Shown: positions 27,270 through 35,265, numbered from the stretch's first letter. The stretch is 64,000 nucleotides of DNA from Companilactobacillus kimchii DSM 13961 = JCM 10707 (GCF_001435445.1 NZ_AZDH01000014.1:219545-283544); one strand, 5' to 3'. The notes: generated by a model not told the origin, from the sequence alone. Translations and numbers: made by a program.

Positions 27270-28202
27270 TTACTTTATCGTGATTGGTGCCTTAGTAGTC
27301 TTAATCATTAACAAATTATTAGCATCAACCTTATTCTGATAGGCGTTGCCATATTTCTTATCAAAGTATCGAACATAACCATGCTCACTCGTCAGATCCA
27401 GTCCTTCAACACTAAGTCCTGAACCAACAAAATGTCCAGTGCCAAACATTCTGAAGTCATTATGATTCATCAAAGTTGTTTTAGAAATAGAAATTTTACT
27501 GTGATTATTCAATGATTTCAGTGTATCCAAATTAGACTGTTTAATACTCATTTTCGACTCGTCCAAATTAAAACTAGATTTCAAAATGGTTGAATTAGTA
27601 GCCGTAATTTGTGAATATGCACTGGCAACCAAATTAGCGTTTGAAATTTTGCTATTCTTCATTGTTAATTTAGCGTCATACAAATTCATTTTTTCAATAT
27701 TATTGACCGTAGCATCATTCATGTAAACATTAGAATCATAATCCAAATCTTTAGCTGATTTAATAAAATTATTTATCGTTACATCATTTATTTTGATATT
27801 TCCTTCAGCAAGTCGGACGTTTACATTGTCCAATGATTTATTCATAGGAATAGTTACCGTTACGTTATTGTCATCTAATAAATCAACACCAACATGATTT
27901 TTTCTTTCCTGACCCGTAACGGTTAGGGTGTTATTTTTAATCTTATAAGTAGGCTCTGAGCTCTTTTCACCATCAATACGAATCTTATAGCGATCGCCTA
28001 AACGGAAGGTAACATTAGTATTTCTACCTTCGACGTACACATTTTTGAAATTACTCAACGGATAAGTTTCATCAATCTTTTGGATAATTTTAAATCCGTG
28101 ATTCCAAACAACCGATTTATTTCCACCCATAATAAAACCACCGAGTAACAATAAGCCACCGACTATTAATAAATAAAATCCTGTTACAAAATATTTACGC
28201 AT
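27270..28202 (-). CDS. DUF4097-type beta-strand repeat protein, membrane anchored
   Basis: 310 aa. One N-terminal transmembrane helix (TGFYLLIVGGLLLLGGFIMGG), then an exported domain made of short repeated beta-strand units (NVYVEGRNTNVTFRLGDRYKIRIDG; VTIPMNKSLDNVNVRLAEGNIKINDVTINN), typical of DUF4097 adhesin-like proteins. Third gene of the padR operon; its start overlaps the preceding stop by 8 bases. PadR-HAAS-DUF4097 operons respond to envelope stress in several Firmicutes. Confidence 0.8.
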   Translation of the reverse strand: MRKYFVTGFYLLIVGGLLLLGGFIMGGNKSVVWNHGFKIIQKIDETYPLSNFKNVYVEGRNTNVTFRLGDRYKIRIDGEKSSEPTYKIKNNTLTVTGQERKNHVGVDLLDDNNVTVTIPMNKSLDNVNVRLAEGNIKINDVTINNFIKSAKDLDYDSNVYMNDATVNNIEKMNLYDAKLTMKNSKISNANLVASAYSQITATNSTILKSSFNLDESKMSIKQSNLDTLKSLNNHSKISISKTTLMNHNDFRMFGTGHFVGSGLSVEGLDLTSEHGYVRYFDKKYGNAYQNKVDANNLLMIKTTKAPITIK

Positions 28203-28857
28203 TTTCTTTTTCCCCCTTCATTGGAGTCTTTCTACCGTGAAGTAACTTCTTACCCAACCAACGGAAGAAAATGACAACTACACTAAAGAACCACTTCAAC
28301 AAAGCAATAATAATGGGAATTAAGAAGAAATCAATTCCTAAAACTAATAGTCCTCCACCAATGTAGAAGATAGCCACAGAAAATGACTGAAAAATAACCG
28401 AAAGACCGATGAATATTGCTCCAATACCACTAACTACTGAAACAGCGACCAAGAATAAGAATATCAAAACAAACAATATTGCCAATCCAACTACTAAGGC
28501 CAACATTAATATCACTATAAGTGCAATTGGCAAAGCAATTGGTGACGCCATTAACGCTAATAAAACTAATCCAATCATCTTTAAATTTCTCTTAAAACGA
28601 TCATTATTCGAAATATGACCATTATCAATATTTTGATAATTTTGCTCAGACATCTTAATCGAATAGTCTGCCAAAACCTTACGAGCCAAATTTTTGGGTG
28701 TTCCCAATTCATTAATAATTGCATCCGATGTACTTAATTTAGCATCGATTATATATTCTTGATAAAATTCGATCACATCTTGTTGTTCAGCTTCACTCAA
28801 TTGATGTAAATATATTTTAAATTCATCAATATACGAATCCATTGCTCTATTATTCAT
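28195..28857 (-). CDS. HAAS/DUF1700 family membrane protein
   Basis: 220 aa. The N-terminal ~70 residues form the HAAS helical domain (IDEFKIYLHQLSEAEQQDVIEFYQEYIIDA..ELGTPKNLARKVLADY), followed by about four transmembrane helices. It probably relays membrane status to PadR. Overlaps both neighbours by 8 bases. Confidence 0.85.
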   Translation of the reverse strand: MNNRAMDSYIDEFKIYLHQLSEAEQQDVIEFYQEYIIDAKLSTSDAIINELGTPKNLARKVLADYSIKMSEQNYQNIDNGHISNNDRFKRNLKMIGLVLLALMASPIALPIALIVILMLALVVGLAILFVLIFLFLVAVSVVSGIGAIFIGLSVIFQSFSVAIFYIGGGLLVLGIDFFLIPIIIALLKWFFSVVVIFFRWLGKKLLHGRKTPMKGEKENA

Positions 28858-29164
28858 TATTCCCCTCCAAGATAGTATCAGTTGCTGCCTTTAATTCCTG
28901 CCAATTATTTCTGATTCTATCCAGTTGCTCTCTACCTAAATCAGTAATTTTATAATAACGACGATTTCTACCTTCGTAAGCCTCGTCATAAGTACTCAAC
29001 CAACCTTCTTTTTTTAACCGACGCAAAATCGGATACATGGTTGATTCAGAAATAGGAAATACCGTTTGAACTTTCCTAGTAATTGCGTACCCATAATAAT
29101 CTTCACTTGTAAGCAGAGCTAAAACAGAACCCTCAAGTATCTCAGTTGAAACTTGAATTGCCAT
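28850..29164 (-). CDS. PadR family transcriptional regulator
   Basis: 104 aa, short PadR-s1 type. ILEGSVLALLTSEDYYGYAITRKVQTVFPISESTMYPILRRLKKEGWLSTYDEAYEGRNRRYYKITDLG shows the winged helix and wing. First gene of the operon. A perfect dyad TATACGTTGTATA (29189-29201) lies 25 bp upstream of the start and is the likely operator. Confidence 0.92.
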   Translation of the reverse strand: MAIQVSTEILEGSVLALLTSEDYYGYAITRKVQTVFPISESTMYPILRRLKKEGWLSTYDEAYEGRNRRYYKITDLGREQLDRIRNNWQELKAATDTILEGNNE

Positions 29165-29188
29165 ATTATCTCCTCATTTCTATCATAC

Positions 29189-29201
29189 TATACGTTGTAT
29201 A
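29189..29201. promoter_or_regulatory. Candidate PadR operator
   Basis: TATACGTTGTATA, a perfect 5-bp-arm palindrome. On the minus strand it falls between TTGAAC and TAGTAT (16-bp spacer), so binding would block the padR promoter. Confidence 0.5.
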
Positions 29202-29474
29202 ATATCGTTCAATTAATAATATTATTATAAAAAATAGTATAAGTCAATTTAACTCTCTATTTCGGGCGGTATAACATGCCGCCATCCACAGAGAATTTTA
29301 TTACCAACTGAATTACGTGTTTTATTCTTTATTCCAATTAATTTAGAAATTAGAAAGAATATCTATTAAGAATTCAATTAACTCATAAAAATAGATTTGA
29401 ACTTTTCGAGTAAATACCGTTATTTTTACTTTAAACATTTAGAAAACTGAATTGAAATAGAACCTCTAACTAAT
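29202..29474. other. AT-rich intergenic region
   Basis: No gene seen. One GC-rich hairpin, GGCGGTA TAACA TGCCGCC (29267-29285), flanked by TCTCT / AGAGA, is the only clear structure. Confidence 0.4.
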
Positions 29475-29562
29475 CCGGAACAACAATCGGGAATGGCTTT
29501 GCCATTTACAATAAGGCCGATCTTGGGGATCCAATGCTTTCCCAATTATTGTGGAGGATGAC
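29475..29562 (-). repeat. Structured intergenic repeat, copy C (internally deleted)
   Basis: Reverse complement begins GTCATCCTCCACAATAATT and keeps the core CGGCCTTATTGTAAATGGC AAAGCC and the end ATTCCCGATTGTTGTTCC of copies A and B, but lacks about 85 bp of the middle and the second inner arm. Confidence 0.65.
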
Positions 29563-29580
29563 ATATTTAATCTAAAAAGC

Positions 29581-29609
29581 TTGACAATCTTTTTTCTACG
29601 TCGTACGAT
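29581..29609 (+). promoter_or_regulatory. Promoter of the T-box/ABC transporter operon
   Basis: TTGACA (29581-29586), 17-bp spacer, TACGAT (29604-29609). Confidence 0.75.
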
Positions 29610-29639
29610 TATTGCAACATTTCAAAACAAATCTAAAAA

Positions 29640-29882
29640 CGACGACAGAAGAGTAGCTGAGTTAATTAGTCCAGAGAGTTAACGTTGGTGCGAAGTTAAC
29701 CTAATCCTCAGTGAAACACATCTGTAAGTTGAATGACTGAAACAAGTAAGTCATTTCGGTAGCACCGTTACAGCTGAAGTTATTGTAACTTCATGAGTCT
29801 AATATCGTGAGATATTAGAAATCAGAGGTGGTACCGCGAATATTCGCCCTCTTGGTCCTTTTGGATCGAGAGGGTTTTTTAT
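29640..29882 (+). promoter_or_regulatory. T-box leader, unit 1 (complete: stem I to terminator)
   Basis: Stem I: AGUAG / UGAAACACA specifier loop closed by CTGAG / CTCAG, ATTAG / CTAAT, then AGAGA-GTTAAC-GTTGGTGCGAA-GTTAAC as the apical arm. Stem III CTAATATCGTGAGATATTAG precedes the T-box AGAGGTGGTACCGCG (29824-29838). Terminator CCCTCTTGGTCC...GAGAGGG plus T-run ends at 29882. The specifier is most likely CAC (His), placed like the codon in the trpS leader (GAAA then codon); ACA (Thr) is the one-base-shifted alternative. Confidence 0.88.
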
Positions 29883-29884
29883 TT

Positions 29885-30003
29885 GGGATAACCCTTATTT
29901 AGTGACAATAACTTCCTGAGGTTAATATCGTGAGGTATTAACAAATTAAGGTGGAACCACGTTAAAAACGTCCTTTAGCAAATTTGCTGAAGGACGTTTT
30001 TTT
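29885..30003 (+). promoter_or_regulatory. T-box leader, unit 2 (stem III and antiterminator only, no stem I)
   Basis: Only 65 bp after the first terminator comes a second T-box, AAGGTGGAACCACG (29948-29961), with its own stem III GTTAATATCGTGAGGTATTAAC and terminator ACGTCCTTTAGCAAA..TTTGCTGAAGGACGT plus seven T. There is no room for a specifier stem. The sequence is clearly a duplicate of the 3' half of unit 1. Its bulge is UGGA, whereas unit 1 has UGGU. Confidence 0.85.
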
Positions 30004-30031
30004 ATGTCTTTAGTTAAAGGGGAAAGAGATT

Positions 30032-30685
30032 ATGATGAATTATATTTTTGAAATTTTACCATCGCTTTTAAGCGGTACAGCCATGACTTTAAAAGTTTTC
30101 TTTTGGACACTGATTTGTTCACTACCACTAGGAGTTTTAGTTTCTCTCGGTCGTAGTTCGAAATTCAAACCACTAAGTTGGTTAGTTTCCTTCTACATCT
30201 GGGTTATGCGTGGAACACCTTTGTTACTACAATTAATTTTTGTTTTCTACGGATTACCTAATATGCCATTTGCTCATATTGTTTTTGAAAGATACGATGC
30301 CGCCTTATTTGCCTTCATTCTCAATTACACAGCATACTTTGCCGAAATCTTTCGTGGTGGTTTCAGCACTGTCAGCAAAGGTCAGTTTGAAGGTGCTAAA
30401 GTTTTAGGCCTCAATTATTGGCAAACATTGAGAAAAATTATTATTCCACAAGTAGTTAAAATTGTGCTGCCATCAATTGGTAATGAGGTTATCAATTTAG
30501 TTAAGGATTCATCATTAGTCTACGTTATCGGTTTAGGCGATCTACTTCGTGCCGGAAACATCGCTAGTTCAAGAGATGTAACGCTTCTACCATTAGTATT
30601 AGTTGGTATCATTTACTTACTATTAACCTTGATCTGCACTTGGTTATTAAAAGTCTTAGAAAAACATTTCAGTTATTACCGTTAG
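30032..30685 (+). CDS. Amino-acid ABC transporter permease (HisM/GlnP type)
   Basis: 217 aa, about five transmembrane helices. The polar amino-acid permease pattern is clear: SGTAMTLKVFFWTLICSLPLGVLVSLGR at the N-terminus, MRGTPLLLQLIFVFYGLP, and the EAA loop FEGAKVLGLNYWQTLRKIIIPQVVKIVLPSIGNEVINLVKDSSL. First gene of a permease-ATPase-binding-protein operon behind the tandem T-box, so expression should rise when the cognate tRNA is uncharged. ATG 30032 or 30035. Confidence 0.92.
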   Translation: MMNYIFEILPSLLSGTAMTLKVFFWTLICSLPLGVLVSLGRSSKFKPLSWLVSFYIWVMRGTPLLLQLIFVFYGLPNMPFAHIVFERYDAALFAFILNYTAYFAEIFRGGFSTVSKGQFEGAKVLGLNYWQTLRKIIIPQVVKIVLPSIGNEVINLVKDSSLVYVIGLGDLLRAGNIASSRDVTLLPLVLVGIIYLLLTLICTWLLKVLEKHFSYYR

Positions 30686-30695
30686 GAGAAAAATT

Positions 30696-31334
30696 ATGTT
30701 GAAGTTAGAAAATATTACTAAAAGTTTTGATGGTAAAACCATCTTAGATAATTTAAACCTTGAAGTTAAAGACAATTCAATTCTCAGCATTGTCGGTCCT
30801 AGTGGTGCCGGTAAAACAACCCTTTTACGTTGTATTGCCGGTTTGGAAAAAGTTGATTCTGGAACTTTTATGCTCAATGACAAACCGTTTGATCCTTTCG
30901 ATGAATCAGTTAAAGAACGAGTTATTGGTGTTGTTTTTCAAGACTTCAATCTCTTCCCTCACTTATCAGTTATGGAAAATATATCTCTAGCACCTAAATT
31001 AGTTTTGAAACAAGATAAGACTACTGTGCAAAAGAATGTGGATAAACTTTTGGAACAATTAGGCCTCACTTCTTTGAAGAACCAATATCCTTTTGAATTA
31101 TCAGGTGGTCAAAAACAACGTGTCGCTATCGCTAGGGCCTTGGCAATGCAGCCACAAATTCTTTGCTACGACGAACCTACTTCAGCCCTTGATCCTAGTT
31201 TACGTGATACTGTAGCCCAAGTTATTTTGGACCTGAAAAAGACTGGTATCACACAAATCGTCATCACCCATGATCCTGACTTTGCCAAAAAGATTGCCGA
31301 TCAATTACTAGAAGTTAAACCAATCAATGATTAA
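30696..31334 (+). CDS. Amino-acid ABC transporter ATP-binding protein
   Basis: 212 aa. Walker A GPSGAGKTT, Q-loop VFQDFNLFPHL, signature LSGGQKQRVAIARAL, Walker B ILCYDEPTSALDP, H-loop VITHD. Slightly shorter than the usual ~240-aa HisP/GlnQ ATPases. Ten bases after the permease stop. Confidence 0.93.
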   Translation: MLKLENITKSFDGKTILDNLNLEVKDNSILSIVGPSGAGKTTLLRCIAGLEKVDSGTFMLNDKPFDPFDESVKERVIGVVFQDFNLFPHLSVMENISLAPKLVLKQDKTTVQKNVDKLLEQLGLTSLKNQYPFELSGGQKQRVAIARALAMQPQILCYDEPTSALDPSLRDTVAQVILDLKKTGITQIVITHDPDFAKKIADQLLEVKPIND

Positions 31335-31350
31335 TCTCCGGGGGTTAAAT

Positions 31351-32202
31351 ATGAAGAAAAAATTATTAATATTCATGGCATTATTCTTACTTGCCTTGGG
31401 ATTAAGTGGTTGTAGCGATAATCAAAAATCCGTTGCACAAGAGGCCAATACTACCGATACTTGGAATCATATCAAGAAACGCGGTCGTGTCATTATTGGT
31501 TTGGATGATACATTTGTACCCATGGGATTCCGTCAAAAAAATGGGAAATTAGTTGGTTACGATATCGATTTAGCCAAAGCTGTTTTTAAACAGTATGGTA
31601 TCAAAGCTGATTTTCAACCAATCGACTGGAATATGAAGGAAACTGAACTTCGTAATCAAACTATTGACTTAATTTGGAATGGTTACACCATCACTCCTGC
31701 TAGAAAAAAGCAATTAGCTTTTTCACGTCCATATATGGCCAATCAACAAGTTTTAGTTACAAAAACTAATGAGAACATCACTTCATTTAAAGATATGCAA
31801 AATAAAATTCTTGGTGTTCAAACCAGTTCCTCTGGTGCTAGTCTTTTAGATGAACATCCCACTAAGTTAAAAAATTATATCAAGCACAAAACTCCCGTCC
31901 TTTACGATTCATTTAACAATGCTCTAATGGATCTAGACGATAAACGAATTCAAGGATTACTAATCGATAGTGTTTATGTTGGTTACTATATTAGTAAAGA
32001 AAAAGATCCCGCATCTTATCGAGTAACTCGTGGCGGATTTACCGGTGAAGATTTTGCTGTTGGTATGCGTAAGGGCGATAAAACCCTTAAACGAAAAATT
32101 GATAATGGTTTACAACACCTTGCTAATACTGGTGAACTTCAAAAGATAAATAAAAAATGGTTTGGTAATTCCGATAATTCTTTAATCCAACCTGAAAAAT
32201 AA
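31351..32202 (+). CDS. Amino-acid ABC transporter substrate-binding lipoprotein
   Basis: 283 aa. Lipoprotein signal peptide with lipobox LSGC (Cys about residue 23). The SBP_bac_3 domain starts GRVIIGLDDTFVPMGFRQKNGKLVGYDIDLAKAVFKQYG and includes WNGYTITPARKKQLAFSRPYM. ATG 31351 is chosen over an in-frame ATG at 31327 because CCGGGGG lies just upstream. By T-box specifier the ligand may be histidine (or threonine); the protein alone only says polar amino acid. Confidence 0.92.
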   Translation: MKKKLLIFMALFLLALGLSGCSDNQKSVAQEANTTDTWNHIKKRGRVIIGLDDTFVPMGFRQKNGKLVGYDIDLAKAVFKQYGIKADFQPIDWNMKETELRNQTIDLIWNGYTITPARKKQLAFSRPYMANQQVLVTKTNENITSFKDMQNKILGVQTSSSGASLLDEHPTKLKNYIKHKTPVLYDSFNNALMDLDDKRIQGLLIDSVYVGYYISKEKDPASYRVTRGGFTGEDFAVGMRKGDKTLKRKIDNGLQHLANTGELQKINKKWFGNSDNSLIQPEK

Positions 32203-32248
32203 AAAGCTGATCAATTAATTTGGTTAAAGTGTAAATGTGCTTAAATTT

Positions 32249-32357
32249 CCGTCTTCCGCAAGAATTGGAAATGTGTTGGAACGCTATAGGCATGACTTGA
32301 AGCTAAGTATATTTGATTTTGTAAAATAATTTAGTCTAGTAAGACGAAACGGCCTCA
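32249..32357 (+). repeat. Structured intergenic repeat, copy D (5' part only)
   Basis: Matches copies A/B from CCGTCTTCCGCAAGAATTGG through TTGGAACGCTATAGGCATGA and CTTGAAGCTAA to CGGCCTCA, then diverges. The break falls exactly at the start of the 32348-32408 hairpin. Confidence 0.65.
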
Positions 32358-32412
32358 ATTAAGAAATTCAAGTAGAAGATATATCTTGAATACTTAATTG
32401 AGGCCGTTCTTT
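32348..32412 (+). terminator. Long hairpin, possible terminator of the ABC operon
   Basis: Perfect 16-bp arms AACGGCCTCAATTAAG / CTTAATTGAGGCCGTT, extended inside by ATTCAAG / CTTGAAT, and followed by CTTTTG. The T-run is weak, so the structure may belong to the repeat rather than serve as terminator. Confidence 0.5.
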
Positions 32413-32470
32413 TGATTTAATTTCTATATTCGTAGATTAAAAGTACTAAAATATCCATAATACTAGAACT

Positions 32471-32590
32471 AAGGAACCAGTCGGTAGTAAAAAATTTGTG
32501 GGCCCTCAGTGGTGCAATTTTACTTAGCTTGCGTAGCAAGGTTAGTAAAAGACTGAGCTTCGAGATCCATGATTGCGGACAACGGTATAC
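32471..32590. repeat. Divergent nested palindrome, possible relative of the structured repeat
   Basis: CTCAGT / ACTGAG enclose TTTTACT...AGTAAAA, which enclose CTTGC GTA GCAAG. The architecture matches the core of copies A and B, but little sequence is shared. No gene between 32203 and 32640. Confidence 0.4.
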
Positions 32591-32640
32591 TTCAACCGTA
32601 TTAGTTGGTATTTAGCTACAACCAAATTTAAGAAAGAACC

Positions 32641-33594
32641 TTATTTTTGACCAGCTTTTTTAGTTTCTACTATTATAAATGGATCAATAATACTATCCAA
32701 TAGTTCCTTATTCTGTAATTGTGCCACCCATTCAGGATTAACAGTTTCTGTTTGATATACACAGCTAGCCAATGTCCCAGTGATACTAGCAATCGTATCT
32801 GTATCTTCCCCTAAATTAACCGCCAATAAAATTGCTTCATCAATTGATTTAGAATTCAATACACACCAAATACAAGCTAATAAAGTATCAACGTCGTAGC
32901 CAGTTGATTTAATATTCTTTCGATTGATATCCTTAAATCCAGGCGCAAAAATATCCTTATAATAGACGAATTCTGCCCATTCATCTGGTTCATTTTGAAG
33001 TGCTACTTTTAATTGCTGTGGCAACTTAGCCAAAATATCAGTTAAATTCTTACCATTCAATAATCCATGTAAAATTTCTAAATAGATATAACTTCCCATA
33101 ATGGCACGAGCATGCCGATGAGTTAAACTGGTATAATTCTTAGTCAATTCCAATCTATTAGCTAAATCGGATTCCGTTTTTAAATGAATTGCTAAAGGTG
33201 CCAATCTCATCAAAGCCCCATTGCCATTCGCATATTCACTAGGGTCGCCGCACTCCAAAGCTGGATAATGATTGATTGACCAGTTACGCACAGCTTTTGC
33301 ACAGGTACCGCCAATCCCAAAAGCAATTCCTTTAGGTGTGTATTCGTTATGAAACATATAATTCTCAAACTTTTGCATTAATTTTTCATAGTCACTTTTT
33401 TCAGTTAAGCTTTCAATCAAAGGTAAAGTAAAAGAAGTATCATCTGACCAACTGCCAGCAGCTTGCTCCCAAGTTCCACCGGAAATCATTGAATCAACAT
33501 AATAGGTATCACGTTTCTCGAATTCTACAGGAACGCCCAAAGCATCACCCACAATCCCGGCATATAAAATATTTTTTATTAGATTAGCTTCCAT
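32641..33594 (-). CDS. ADP-ribosylglycohydrolase family protein
   Basis: 317 aa, DraG/ARH fold. Metal and ligand motifs: YAGIVGDALGVPVEF near the N-terminus, GSWSDDTSFTLPLIESL, and the C-terminal NLGEDTDTIASITGTLA with the paired Asp ligands. Such enzymes remove ADP-ribose from proteins or small molecules. ATG 33594 behind CTGGAGA is used, rather than an upstream frame start that lies within a terminator. The 5' leader carries a terminator hairpin (33611-33646). Confidence 0.9.
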   Translation of the reverse strand: MEANLIKNILYAGIVGDALGVPVEFEKRDTYYVDSMISGGTWEQAAGSWSDDTSFTLPLIESLTEKSDYEKLMQKFENYMFHNEYTPKGIAFGIGGTCAKAVRNWSINHYPALECGDPSEYANGNGALMRLAPLAIHLKTESDLANRLELTKNYTSLTHRHARAIMGSYIYLEILHGLLNGKNLTDILAKLPQQLKVALQNEPDEWAEFVYYKDIFAPGFKDINRKNIKSTGYDVDTLLACIWCVLNSKSIDEAILLAVNLGEDTDTIASITGTLASCVYQTETVNPEWVAQLQNKELLDSIIDPFIIVETKKAGQK

Positions 33595-33610
33595 AACTGC
33601 ATCTCCAGTC

Positions 33611-33646
33611 AAAAAAACTGGGACCAAAATGAATTCAGTCCCAGTT
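33611..33646 (-). terminator. Terminator between the 33-aa peptide gene and ADP-ribosylglycohydrolase
   Basis: On the minus strand AACTGGGAC ... GTCCCAGTT followed by seven T, ending 16 bases before the hydrolase ATG. It closes the small peptide gene and may also attenuate the hydrolase. Confidence 0.7.
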
Positions 33647-33694
33647 ATCATTTATATTTTAGAGTTTCCTATCCCATCTATAGCACGTATAATC

Positions 33695-33796
33695 CTAAAA
33701 GATCAATAAAATAAACGCCAGAAAAATACCAAATACTGCTAGCATACTGACTTTTCTCTTATCGTCATGAATCTTTCGCAATCCATTTTTATCCAT
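33695..33796 (-). CDS. Small membrane peptide, 33 aa, unknown
   Basis: Minus-strand frame ATG 33796 to TAG 33695, with GGAGG 10 bases upstream (two further in-frame ATG lie closer to it). The sequence starts MDKNGLRKIHDDKRKVS, rich in charge, followed by a single hydrophobic helix MLAVFGIFLAFILLIF to the C-terminus. A terminator follows 50 bases on. The strong ribosome binding site, amphipathic-to-hydrophobic layout and terminator argue for a real gene. Function unknown. Confidence 0.6.
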   Translation of the reverse strand: MDKNGLRKIHDDKRKVSMLAVFGIFLAFILLIF

Positions 33797-34006
33797 AAGC
33801 ATCATTCCTCCGTGCCGTCTTTGTTATATCATCTAATCTCCACTATGAAAAGGCTTTTTTGAAAAATTAATAATTTAAATTTCCTCGTTTTTTGATTAAA
33901 CTATATTTTAACCACAAAAATATCTAATCTCAATATTATTTTCACTTATTAAGCAAAAATTTAAGTATAATTAATATATAAACACAAAGGAGCTACTGAC
34001 TTAACC

Positions 34007-34480
34007 ATGAATAAGAAGAATCGAGTATATTTGGCTGGACCTTTCTTTAGTGAAAATCAAATTAAACGTTTAGACGAAATCCAAAAGTTACTAGAGGCCA
34101 ACTCTACAATTGGTGATGTATTCAGACCCGGAGACGACGAATATACAGCAGCCGAGTTTGGCTCATTTGAATGGCAAACTGCCGTTTACAAACATGATAT
34201 TAACAATATTAATAATTCCGACGTTGTTGTCGCAATGTTAGATTATAAGATAGAAGAAAACGAATTAGAACCAGATTCTGGTACAATGTGGGAATGCGGT
34301 TATGCAGTGGCTAATAATGTTCCTGTTATCGGAGTTAGAAATATTAAGGACGAACCTCTTAACCTAATGCTGGCTGGCAGTCTGACAGCTTTCTTTAACG
34401 GAACTGACAGTATCAAAGAAATTAAAGATTACGACTTTAATAAATTAATGACTAGATATGAAAATGTAAAGGTACTTTAG
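34007..34480 (+). CDS. Nucleoside 2-deoxyribosyltransferase
   Basis: 157 aa. YLAGPFFSENQIKRL at the N-terminus, and the active-site region DSGTMWECGYAVANNVPVIGV with the catalytic Glu, match the NDRT family that exchanges bases on deoxynucleosides in lactobacilli (salvage). The ribosome binding site AAAGGAG lies rather far (14 bases) upstream; no closer start codon is available. TATAAT at 33966-33971. Followed after 9 bases by a TetR regulator, probably an operon. Confidence 0.9.
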   Translation: MNKKNRVYLAGPFFSENQIKRLDEIQKLLEANSTIGDVFRPGDDEYTAAEFGSFEWQTAVYKHDINNINNSDVVVAMLDYKIEENELEPDSGTMWECGYAVANNVPVIGVRNIKDEPLNLMLAGSLTAFFNGTDSIKEIKDYDFNKLMTRYENVKVL

Positions 34481-34489
34481 GAGGGAAAC

Positions 34490-35041
34490 ATGTCACAAGT
34501 AACAAAAAGAACAGAGAAATCGATTATCACAGCAATGGTTTCACTGCTTCAAAAAAAACCATTTGAAAAGATTACCGTTGGTGACATCTGTGATGAAGCT
34601 TTGATCAACCACAGTACTTTTTACCGTTACTTCAACGACAAATACTCCCTTTTGCATGCTGTTTTTTCATATTTATTAGACGATTTATTGAACAACACTT
34701 CCAATGCCAAAACTATTGTCTACCAGATAGCGGACTTTATGGAAAAGAATAGCAAATTCATGCATCATATTTCCCCACAATATCAGACTAAAGCTAACCT
34801 TTATCCCGAATTCAGAAGTATTTTACGTGATATTGTTAAAAATAAAAGTAAAGATCCTGGCAGTCAAAATGATCCTTTAATTAAGATGATTACTGAATCC
34901 GATACACCCGAGTTGATGATCAGTTTCATCGTCGGTGGACTGATCGGTTTAGTTGAATACCTAGAAGATAATGATTTCAATGTTTCATACGATAAATTTA
35001 TTGAATTTACTGAAGGTTTCTTCGCTAAATGGTCAAAATAA
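34490..35041 (+). CDS. TetR/AcrR family regulator
   Basis: 183 aa. The N-terminal HTH is TEKSIITAMVSLLQKKPFEKITVGDICDEALINHSTFYRYFNDKYSLLHAVF. The C-terminal ligand domain carries a DUF-like TetR_C tail (ELMISFIVGGLIGLVEYLEDNDFNVS), the type common in Lactobacillales. Strong AGGAGGG site. Target unknown; the adjacent deoxyribosyltransferase is a candidate. Confidence 0.9.
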   Translation: MSQVTKRTEKSIITAMVSLLQKKPFEKITVGDICDEALINHSTFYRYFNDKYSLLHAVFSYLLDDLLNNTSNAKTIVYQIADFMEKNSKFMHHISPQYQTKANLYPEFRSILRDIVKNKSKDPGSQNDPLIKMITESDTPELMISFIVGGLIGLVEYLEDNDFNVSYDKFIEFTEGFFAKWSK

Positions 35042-35073
35042 AAGAATCATTTATTTGTCACTTATATTTTAAT

Positions 35074-35128
35074 AACACTTGTTCAAAGACCCCTATCGTA
35101 AATTGGAATCTTTGAACAAGTGTTTTTT
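35074..35128 (+). terminator. Terminator of the deoxyribosyltransferase-TetR pair
   Basis: AACACTTGTTCAAAGA / TCTTTGAACAAGTGTT (16-bp perfect arms) followed by TTTTAA. Confidence 0.88.
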
Positions 35129-35265
35129 AATTCTGAATAATTAAATTAAGTCTGCAGAATTATCCTAAAACTAATCTATACATCTTTTCACTAACAATCT
35201 CTGTTATTCAATAATAGTTATACACTTGTATATGATTGAAAAATATATTAATGGAGGAGTTTATG

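Noticed and set aside
2625..33594. Sirtuin, ADP-ribosylglycohydrolase and deoxyribosyltransferase as one ADP-ribosylation system
   Set aside because: They lie 30 kb apart, in different operons, and no macrodomain, lipoyl ligase or toxin partner is nearby.
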